5,266 nt of DNA, taken from assembly GCA_002392545.1 (NCBI GenBank), contig DGHF01000120.1, forward strand, positions 1 to 5,266, written 5' to 3'. The stretch is from Ruminococcus sp. UBA3855. GTDB taxonomy: Bacteria; Bacillota; Clostridia; Oscillospirales; Ruminococcaceae. The position numbers and the translations under genes are program-made. The notes beneath the pieces were generated by a model that was not told the origin of the DNA, did not search any database, and saw only the letters and a program-made list of their open reading frames with translations. Shown here piece after piece: positions 1 to 4,656 of the stretch (within the stretch, counting starts at the first letter, position 1; each line of letters begins with the position of its first letter).

Positions 1-10
1 GGAAATTCAT
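1..10 (-). CDS. Start of a further minus-strand gene, cut by the window edge
   Basis: An ATG on the minus strand at 10-8 is preceded by a good Shine-Dalgarno run (GAAAGGAAT, about 8 bases upstream). It lies 38 bases beyond the stop codon of the lectin gene, on the same strand. Only M-N-F can be read before the window ends, so the product is unknown. The 12 bases GAAAGGAATGAT ahead of this start also occur ahead of the lectin start. No terminator hairpin is visible between the two genes, so it is probably the next member of the thiE-lectin transcription unit. The call rests only on the start signal. Confidence 0.4.
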
Positions 11-48
11 CAAATCATTCCTTTCATCAATTTTTGTCTGTCTTCAAA

Positions 49-693
49 TTAAAGCCACCAGAAAAGAGCGTCTATGGCATCATCTACTACATCTCCGACA
101 GTATCGGCAACGTCAAGAGCTAAATCAATTAAATCATAGTCACCACTACTGCTATTATTGTTATTTTTATTCTTGGGGTGTTCCGCTTTCCATTGTTCAT
201 ATAAGGGGCGGTATTCCTCTTTGAGGTCGATAATTTCAGCATCGGGGCAAGGGGTCAATCTGAATCTCTGCGCAGGGGTGTTATTTCGCTTGAAAAGCTG
301 GATTTTTACCCCTGATTCCGGACTTTGTTCCGGAATGTCAATGCAGTAATCAGGGTTGATTTTGGAACAAATTGTGAAATATCCGTCTCCGGCTTCTTTC
401 AGTTTCCAAAGTTGCGCCGGTGTTCCATTGTAATCCCAAATCTGAATTTTTGTCCCGTCGGTGGCTTTGCCGTCGCTCACATCTACTACTTTTCCACTGT
501 TTTCCGCTGTGAGGACAAAATATTTTTTCGTGATTTTCGTGGCTATGAACCTCTGATTGTTGTCACCGTGATGGAGACTGCTGATTATGCTCGCCCCTGC
601 ATCAATATTGTCGCCTTCTACTTCCAGCACGTTTTCCGGCGCACATTCGGGGGTGATGAAATAGCTCATTCCGTCTATCAATGGAAATTCCAT
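49..693 (-). CDS. Ricin-type beta-trefoil lectin domain protein with acidic C-terminal tail
   Basis: This 214-residue protein is a probable carbohydrate-binding lectin. Residues 1-147 form a complete ricin B-type (RICIN) beta-trefoil. The three QxW-type repeats end at NQRF (46-49), AQLW (93-96) and AQRF (141-144), spaced 47-48 residues apart. The middle repeat is the most canonical, with VVDVSDG, GTKIQIWDYNGTPAQLW-like order. After a Pro/Cys turn and a charged helix (about 155-172) comes an Asn/Ser linker (175-183). The protein ends in an Asp-rich amphipathic segment (about 185-209) finishing FWWL. No signal peptide, membrane anchor or enzymatic domain is seen, although RICIN domains usually occur in secreted proteins. 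The start is supported by AAAGGA about 8 bases upstream. It begins 19 bases after the thiE stop, with no hairpin between, so the two are probably co-transcribed. The RICIN fold is clear; ligand, location and role are unknown. Confidence 0.85.
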   Translation of the reverse strand: MEFPLIDGMSYFITPECAPENVLEVEGDNIDAGASIISSLHHGDNNQRFIATKITKKYFVLTAENSGKVVDVSDGKATDGTKIQIWDYNGTPAQLWKLKEAGDGYFTICSKINPDYCIDIPEQSPESGVKIQLFKRNNTPAQRFRLTPCPDAEIIDLKEEYRPLYEQWKAEHPKNKNNNNSSSGDYDLIDLALDVADTVGDVVDDAIDALFWWL

Positions 694-712
694 TTTATCA
701 TTCCTTTCTATG

Positions 713-1354
713 TTATTTTTTCAGAATTTTTTCGGATAATGCAAGCAGTTCCCTGCATTCTGTCTCAATGTCATCAGCGGAAAATATCGCTGATACCAGA
801 GCGAAACCATCCATTCCCAATCCTGACAATTTCGACATATTGCCCTTATTGATTCCGCCAATCGCTACAACTGGGATTTTTACCGCTTCGCAAATTTCAC
901 GGAATACATTATAATCAATCTGTCTTGTGTCCGTTTTGGTTGAGGTTGCAAATACTGCCCCTACTCCTAAATAATCCGCTCCCATTTGCTGGGCGGTCAA
1001 TGCCTGTTCTACCGTTTTCGCTGTCACTCCAATAATGCTGTTTTCGCCTAATATCTTCCGGACTTCTATGGGGTTCATGTCGTTTTGTCCTACGTGAACG
1101 CCGTCTGCTCCCGATTTCAGGGCGATTTCTACATTATCGTTAATCAGCAGGGGGACGTTATAACCGTGACAGAGGGATTTCATCTCAATTGCTTCCTGCA
1201 AAAATTCTTCTGCATTTAGGCTCTTTTCACGGAGCTGAATACACGTTGCACCGCCTTTCAAGGCTGATTCTACTTGCTGTAACAGGGTCTGGCGACTTGT
1301 CCATGCTCTGTCTGTGACCGCATAAAGCTGTAAACTTTTTTTTGTAAAATTCAT
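713..1354 (-). CDS. thiE: Thiamine-phosphate synthase
   Basis: ThiE joins HMP pyrophosphate and thiazole phosphate (HET-P) to make thiamine monophosphate and pyrophosphate in the cytoplasm, the coupling step of vitamin B1 synthesis. The 213 residues match the usual TIM-barrel length. Family motifs appear in order: QLREK (40-44), LLINDN (69-74, pyrimidine/diphosphate site), GVHVGQND (85-92, metal-binding region), GVTAKT (109-114), GVGAVFATSTK (130-140, phosphate-binding loop) and VVAIGGI (162-168). The start has a strong AAAAGGAAG Shine-Dalgarno site. No other thi gene is visible; the nearest co-oriented gene downstream is the lectin. No TPP riboswitch is recognisable in the leader. Transcription probably starts at the extended -10 site at 1394-1402, inside a duplicated 62-base module. 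Family assignment is firm; the link to the lectin is unexplained. Confidence 0.96.
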   Translation of the reverse strand: MNFTKKSLQLYAVTDRAWTSRQTLLQQVESALKGGATCIQLREKSLNAEEFLQEAIEMKSLCHGYNVPLLINDNVEIALKSGADGVHVGQNDMNPIEVRKILGENSIIGVTAKTVEQALTAQQMGADYLGVGAVFATSTKTDTRQIDYNVFREICEAVKIPVVAIGGINKGNMSKLSGLGMDGFALVSAIFSADDIETECRELLALSEKILKK

Positions 1355-1389
1355 CGTAGTTCTTCCTTTTCATTCAATATGCTTTAGTG

Positions 1390-1451
1390 TTTTATTGTAA
1401 CAAATTTATATGGATATTTTATGAATATTTCATGTCTAAACTGTGAAACGT
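1390..1451. repeat. 62-base duplicated promoter module, copy A
   Basis: This stretch aligns without gaps to 2101-2162, with 53 of 62 bases identical by hand count. It lies directly upstream of thiE, at nearly the same distance from the gene as copy B is from the HAD gene. It contains the extended -10 and the 11-base tandem units. The matching position and orientation indicate a shared regulatory region rather than a mobile repeat. Confidence 0.85.
1394..1441 (-). promoter_or_regulatory. Predicted thiE promoter with tandem 11-base operator units
   Basis: Read on the minus strand, TGTTACAAT (1402-1394) is an extended -10 element (TGn plus a 5/6 match to TATAAT). It lies about 40 bases upstream of the thiE start. 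No -35 hexamer is evident. Instead, plus-strand units TATGGATATTT (1409-1419), TATGAATATTT (1420-1430) and CATGTCTAAAC (1431-1441) follow one another at exact 11-base spacing, the first starting 9 bases from the hexamer. That is where an activator replacing -35 contacts would sit. The HAD promoter has the same layout. Confidence 0.65.
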
Positions 1452-1453
1452 CA

Positions 1454-1500
1454 TATATTAAAATATAGCTCCATACAACAAACGCTGTACGGAGCTTTTT
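1454..1500 (-). terminator. Rho-independent terminator of the HAD gene
   Basis: Arms 1467-1476 and 1487-1496 form a 10-base-pair stem with a 10-base loop, just beyond the HAD stop codon. In a minus-strand transcript every position pairs, one of them as a G-U wobble. In a plus-strand transcript the same position is an A-C mismatch, so the hairpin fits minus-strand transcription better. It is followed on the minus strand by a U-rich but interrupted stretch (ATATTTTAATATA, 1467-1455). Termination separates the HAD gene from thiE. Confidence 0.75.
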
Positions 1501-1502
1501 CT

Positions 1503-2072
1503 TTACGTTTCATCAAATTGGTTCAGAATCTCGATTGCCTTTGTTACGTCTTCTTCCTCTAAACCTAAACGGTCAGAACCGTTTTCAGTTTTTCTTCTGG
1601 TTTGTACCAAAAATGCTTTCAGCCACTGCCAATTGAAATCATCGTCATCCAGAATCACAAAACTTTTCACATTCGGCTTATCTAAAAGAAATCGCCTGAT
1701 TTCTAAGGGTCTGCCGTTTTCGCCGAGAGTGCTGTAAGGAGTGAATGTCATAATTTCTAAATCATACTTTTTCAGAATCGTTTCAAAATATTTCAGGCTT
1801 TCACTTTCGTTCGGGTCGGCATATTCCATCAGATTATTTTCTTCCAAAAACTGAGAATAGCCAAACCGCCATGATGATGACAGCACTAATTTCGCACCTG
1901 TGGCATTGACAATTCTTTGCAGTCGCTTCACTCGCTCTTCCTGTACAATTTCATCTCCGCTGTAATTGTGCATCACTCCGTCAATATCAAGAAAAATTAC
2001 CTTGTCATATTTCAGTTTTTTTTTTTCGGTGACTGCCTTATCCAGTAAATCTGCATTTAAATATTCGCTCAT
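1503..2072 (-). CDS. HAD-fold hydrolase, resembling the HAD_SAK_2 family
   Basis: This 189-residue cytoplasmic protein has haloacid dehalogenase-fold motifs. Motif I is VIFLDIDGVMHN (25-36), with D29 as expected nucleophile and D31 as acid/base. Motif II is LVLSSSWR (62-69). GRPLEIRRFL (120-129) fills the usual cap/lysine region, with Arg rather than an obvious Lys. Motif IV is FVILDDDD (138-145), the metal-binding acids. This pattern resembles the HAD domain named from 'Swiss Army Knife' RNA-repair proteins, here standing alone without ligase or kinase partners. Phosphatase activity is likely from the retained acids; the substrate is unknown. The start has a very strong AGGAGGGG site 5 bases upstream. 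Codons 16-19 contain an 11-A homopolymer. It is transcribed alone between a predicted promoter at 2105-2113 and its own terminator. Confidence 0.85.
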   Translation of the reverse strand: MSEYLNADLLDKAVTEKKKLKYDKVIFLDIDGVMHNYSGDEIVQEERVKRLQRIVNATGAKLVLSSSWRFGYSQFLEENNLMEYADPNESESLKYFETILKKYDLEIMTFTPYSTLGENGRPLEIRRFLLDKPNVKSFVILDDDDFNWQWLKAFLVQTRRKTENGSDRLGLEEEDVTKAIEILNQFDET

Positions 2073-2100
2073 TTGTTCCCCTCCTAAATGTATTCTAATA

Positions 2101-2162
2101 TTTTATTATATCAAATTTATATGGATATTCTATGAATATTTTATGTTAAAATTGTGAGATGT
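2101..2162. repeat. 62-base duplicated promoter module, copy B
   Basis: This is the second copy of the module at 1390-1451, with nine substitutions and no insertions or deletions. It lies upstream of the HAD gene. The core covering the tandem units and the -10 region is the best conserved; most differences cluster at the end distal to the gene. Confidence 0.85.
2105..2152 (-). promoter_or_regulatory. Predicted HAD-gene promoter with tandem 11-base operator units
   Basis: Minus-strand TGATATAAT (2113-2105) is a perfect extended -10 (TGn-TATAAT), about 33 bases upstream of the HAD start. Plus-strand units TATGGATATTC (2120-2130), TATGAATATTT (2131-2141) and TATGTTAAAAT (2142-2152) repeat at 11-base spacing in place of a -35. 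Read on the minus strand, they give TTAACA, TATTCA and TATCCA separated by five bases. This arrangement recalls direct repeats bound by OmpR/PhoB-type response regulators. Confidence 0.7.
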
Positions 2163-2189
2163 ATTTCCGGAATTTTTTCGGAAAATTGA

Positions 2190-2218
2190 TTGACGGATTT
2201 GTCATACCATGGTATAAT
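2190..2218 (+). promoter_or_regulatory. Sigma-A-type promoter of the histidine-phosphatase gene
   Basis: TTGACG (2190-2195) and TATAAT (2213-2218) are separated by exactly 17 bases, a near-consensus housekeeping promoter. Transcription would start near 2225, giving a leader of about 25 bases that holds the GGAGG ribosome site. The spacer ends in a palindrome that runs into the -10. Confidence 0.85.
2204..2215. promoter_or_regulatory. 12-base perfect palindrome overlapping the -10, possible operator
   Basis: ATACCATGGTAT is a perfect inverted repeat whose right half covers the first three bases of the TATAAT hexamer at 2213-2218. A dimeric repressor bound here would block RNA polymerase. No regulator gene is visible in the window, so the operator role is inference. 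The overlap with TATAAT could also create part of the symmetry by chance. Confidence 0.35.
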
Positions 2219-2248
2219 TAAAATATCAATTTTGATGGAGGCAATTGT

Positions 2249-2944
2249 ATGAGATTGATTTTTGTAAGACATGGTGAGCCTGATTATGCTAACGACTGCT
2301 TGACTGAAAACGGCAGATTGCAGGCGCAATGCACTGCTGAACGCTTGCAGAAAGAACCCTTGAAAGCTATCTATTCTTCTCCTATGAGGAGGGCTGTGGA
2401 AACCGCTTCCTATACTGCGAAAAAACTGGGGCTTGAAATTCATCAGCTTGATTTCATGCATGAAATTAACTGGGGAAGTGCTGACCCTCAAAACCCTCTG
2501 GAATATGATGGTCATATCTGGACTCTTGGCTATCAACTGCTGTCTGAATATCCTGAATTTGTGGGCAGCCCTGAATGGAAATATCATCATTTTTTCAAGG
2601 ATAATGTGTGCATGGAATACTATGACAGGCTTTCCAATGAGGTTGATTTCTGGCTCGCTCAATATGGGCTTGTACGGAAAAATGGTCTGTATGAAAGACA
2701 AAGATATTGTGACGATACTGTTGCTTTATTCGCTCATGGCGGTTCGGGGGCTATTTTTTTCTCACACGTTCTTAATCTGCCGTTGCCGTTCGTCCTCACT
2801 ACGATGCCTTATGGGGTTTGTTCCGTTTCTGTTATCTCCTTCGACACACAGACGGACAAACTGATTGTTCCCCGTCTGGAATTGTTCAATGATATGGGGC
2901 ATATCGAAAACGCTAAAAAAGAAAAACTGCACTTTGAAAAATGA
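2249..2944 (+). CDS. Histidine phosphatase family protein (phosphoglycerate mutase-like)
   Basis: This 231-residue cytoplasmic protein belongs to the branch-1 histidine phosphatase superfamily, which works through a phosphohistidine intermediate. Visible motifs are IFVRHGEPD (4-12), with H8 as nucleophile and R7 in the phosphate pocket; IYSSPMRRAVETA (41-53), with the conserved second Arg; HEINWG (71-76), with E72 as likely acid/base; and LFAHGGSGA (160-168), with H163 as the second catalytic His. The set is complete, so an active phosphatase is likely. Substrates in this family range from sugar phosphates to nucleotides and cofactor precursors, and sequence alone does not decide. Length is slightly above a minimal family member because of an insertion at about 77-150. 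The start has GGAGG 7 bases upstream and a strong dedicated promoter. It diverges from the HAD gene, another predicted phosphatase. Confidence 0.93.
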   Translation: MRLIFVRHGEPDYANDCLTENGRLQAQCTAERLQKEPLKAIYSSPMRRAVETASYTAKKLGLEIHQLDFMHEINWGSADPQNPLEYDGHIWTLGYQLLSEYPEFVGSPEWKYHHFFKDNVCMEYYDRLSNEVDFWLAQYGLVRKNGLYERQRYCDDTVALFAHGGSGAIFFSHVLNLPLPFVLTTMPYGVCSVSVISFDTQTDKLIVPRLELFNDMGHIENAKKEKLHFEK

Positions 2945-3021
2945 ATCACCCCCATGATAGAATATTACTTGCTTGTCTTGCATAGGATACACCAGATAAA
3001 ATTTTTCATAAAGGTGATTCA
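2942..3021 (+). repeat. Long-range inverted repeat spanning a stop codon and the next ribosome site
   Basis: TGAATCACC (2942-2950) starts with the phosphatase stop codon and is the exact reverse complement of GGTGATTCA (3013-3021). The second arm includes most of the AAGGTG Shine-Dalgarno site of the amidase remnant. In a read-through mRNA the 9-base-pair stem, with a 62-base loop, would hide that ribosome site. A ribosome ending at 2942 could open it. Function is inferred. Confidence 0.5.
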
Positions 3022-3023
3022 CA

Positions 3024-3200
3024 ATGCATAAAAAATATATTATTAAAATTGTTGCCGGATTGTCTGCTGTTGTCCTCACGTTTGTGGGGGCATGGTATAC
3101 CGCCGGAACGGTCAGGGAAAATCATTATGTTTCTGTCAGTACCTCTCAACAGGATAAACAGGTCATTGTGCTGGATGCCGGACATGGGGGGTGTTCTTAA
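3024..3200 (+). pseudogene. Truncated N-acetylmuramoyl-L-alanine amidase (Amidase_3, CwlD-like), N-terminal remnant
   Basis: The ORF of 58 residues starts at an ATG with AAGGTG 7 bases upstream. It opens with a short basic stretch (MHKKYIIK) and a hydrophobic segment (about 6-27), consistent with a signal peptide or anchor. A polar linker follows, then VIVLDAGHGG (47-56), the opening strand and first zinc-ligand His of the Amidase_3 catalytic domain. The frame then ends Cys-Ser-stop, and a terminator begins 15 bases later. Full-length enzymes have roughly 150 more residues carrying the second zinc ligands and catalytic Glu, so this product cannot be an active amidase. No continuation is seen in another frame, which argues for a deletion or replacement at about 3190 rather than a point frameshift. 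The intact start signals and leader suggest recent damage. A small membrane peptide that still has a role cannot be excluded. Confidence 0.75.
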
Positions 3201-3215
3201 ACATGGTTCAAAAAT

Positions 3216-3257
3216 ACAGCTTTTCCTTTTGGAGTGAAAGGAAAAGCTGTCGTTTTT
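3216..3257. terminator. Strong bidirectional terminator between convergent genes
   Basis: Arms 3216-3229 and 3237-3250 are perfectly complementary over 14 bases with a 7-base loop. A T-run at 3253-3257 serves plus-strand transcription leaving the amidase remnant. An A-run at 3210-3214 gives a U-tract on the minus strand for transcripts leaving the MATE gene. The plus-side T-run overlaps the last codons of the MATE gene (stop at 3258-3256). Confidence 0.92.
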
Positions 3258-4656
3258 ATTCTGCTAAAATCTGCTTGTGTAGCCATTTCCCCCGAACGGT
3301 ACGGACGAGGAGCATCAGCCCTCTGCAACATAATTCAATACACATTGCAAGCCATATGCCAATTAAGCCCATTTTCGAAACCAGTATCAGGGATAATGTA
3401 ATTCTCACGCCCCACATACTTACCAGATTGATGATACTTGGTGCGAGCGTGTCACCTGCTCCACGCAATACCCCTGAACATACGATGGATGCCCCATATA
3501 ATGGCTCTGCGAATGCTTCAATCCGCAAAACCTGAACGCCTAATTCCTGCACTTCTGATACGTTCGTCAATATTGCAAACATCCATGGTGCGGTCAAATA
3601 CATCAGTATTCCTAATATGAACATGATTCCCATTCCTGACAGAATTGTTATCCATGCATAGCGTCTGGCAAGGTCTTGACATTTCGCCCCAATGCTTTGA
3701 CCAATCAGCGTTGTAGAGGCTGTTCCAATGCCATATACTGGCATATAACAGAAACTCTCCGCTGTGACGGCTAACGAATTGGCGGCAATGGCGGTATTGC
3801 CAAGGGGGGCAATGATTTTTGTGGCGGCTACATATGCCCCACAAGTCGCCGTGTGTTCCAATGCTGTCGGTAATGCTATCTGAACGGCTTTTGTCAAGCA
3901 AGTGCGCTGTAATTTCCAGCTCCCTCCTAATCGTAATGCTAATTGCTCCGAACGTAACAGCAAAAAAGCCGTCATCAATATTGAAATGCAGACCTCTGAA
4001 AGGGCTGTTCCTAATGCTGCGCCTTGTACTCCTAACCCAAAACCATATAATTCCATTGGTGCATGAATCAGCGGTATCATGACTGTTCTCGTCGGGAAAA
4101 TCAGTATCAGATTGAATACTACATCCAATACACATAACAAAATATTCAATATGCTGGGCGTGTGCATATTTCCGCTACATTGCAACATCTGCGCCGATAA
4201 CATCCGCATTTGTTCAAAGGGAAGTGCAAGCGCAAACACCACAAAATATGCTGATGCACTTGCACGAATATTTTCTTCTCCGCCTAGCCATTCCGGCAAT
4301 ATGCCACTGATGGACACCGCCAGCACCGCAAGCAACAGCCCGAATAATGTCGATACTATCAGCGATTGTCTTAACACGTTTCGGGCTTCTTCTTCTCGCT
4401 GTGCGCCTATCAACTGCGCCACCTGCACCGAAAAACCAACTGACCCCGATATACATAATCCCCCTATCAGCCATGTTGAAGTACTCACCAATCCGATTGA
4501 GGCGGTCGCTTCTTTCCCTAAACTGCCTACCATTCCGGCATCTATATATTGCATGATGACAGAGGTTATTTCTGCCAAAATCGCCGGAATGCTTAACTTG
4601 ATGACCTGCCCAACAAGATGCCTGAAAGAGCTATCCTCCGTGACAAGCTTATGCAT
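3256..4656 (-). CDS. MATE family multidrug/metabolite efflux transporter
   Basis: This 466-residue inner-membrane protein has the length and roughly twelve hydrophobic segments of a MATE (MatE) transporter, built as two six-helix halves. These antiporters expel organic cations, drugs or metabolites using Na+ or H+ gradients. Visible family features are LSIPAILAEI (21-30), with the helix-1 proline; YIDAGMVGSLG (37-47); and QLIGAQREEEAR (81-92) after helix 2. The second half repeats this layout with QIALPTALEH (259-268) and LIGQSIGAK (317-325), followed by GVLRGAGDT (395-403). Substrate cannot be read from sequence. The start overlaps the upstream PLP-enzyme stop by 8 bases and has AGAAAGGG about 8 bases ahead, inside that gene, so the two are likely translationally coupled. 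It ends at the bidirectional terminator, as the last gene of its operon. Confidence 0.95.
   Translation of the reverse strand: MHKLVTEDSSFRHLVGQVIKLSIPAILAEITSVIMQYIDAGMVGSLGKEATASIGLVSTSTWLIGGLCISGSVGFSVQVAQLIGAQREEEARNVLRQSLIVSTLFGLLLAVLAVSISGILPEWLGGEENIRASASAYFVVFALALPFEQMRMLSAQMLQCSGNMHTPSILNILLCVLDVVFNLILIFPTRTVMIPLIHAPMELYGFGLGVQGAALGTALSEVCISILMTAFLLLRSEQLALRLGGSWKLQRTCLTKAVQIALPTALEHTATCGAYVAATKIIAPLGNTAIAANSLAVTAESFCYMPVYGIGTASTTLIGQSIGAKCQDLARRYAWITILSGMGIMFILGILMYLTAPWMFAILTNVSEVQELGVQVLRIEAFAEPLYGASIVCSGVLRGAGDTLAPSIINLVSMWGVRITLSLILVSKMGLIGIWLAMCIELCCRGLMLLVRTVRGKWLHKQILAE

Noticed and set aside
325..852. Plus-strand 175-codon open frame opposite the lectin and the end of thiE
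   Set aside because: It runs antisense across two well-supported genes, lacks a recognisable domain and is best explained as a shadow frame.
1409..1434. Arginine-repressor box in the repeated module
   Set aside because: TGAA...TTCA arms are present in copy A with only a 3-base gap, unlike the 4-base-centred 18-base ARG box, and the symmetry is lost in copy B, while the 11-base direct repeat is kept in both.
1355..1500. TPP riboswitch ahead of thiE
   Set aside because: The conserved CTGAGA and late ACCTGA...GGATAATGCC-type segments are absent, and the predicted leader of about 30 bases is too short for one.
2141..2701. Minus-strand 186-codon open frame opposite the histidine phosphatase
   Set aside because: The plus-strand frame has complete catalytic motifs, a ribosome site and a promoter; the antisense frame has none of these and also crosses the promoter region.
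2973..3000. Promoter for the amidase remnant (TTGTCT with GATAAA, 16-base spacing)
   Set aside because: Each hexamer matches consensus at only four of six positions in AT-rich DNA, too weak to call.
3518..4135. Minus-strand 205-codon frame inside the MATE gene
   Set aside because: It is an alternative frame of a clear transporter and has no family features.
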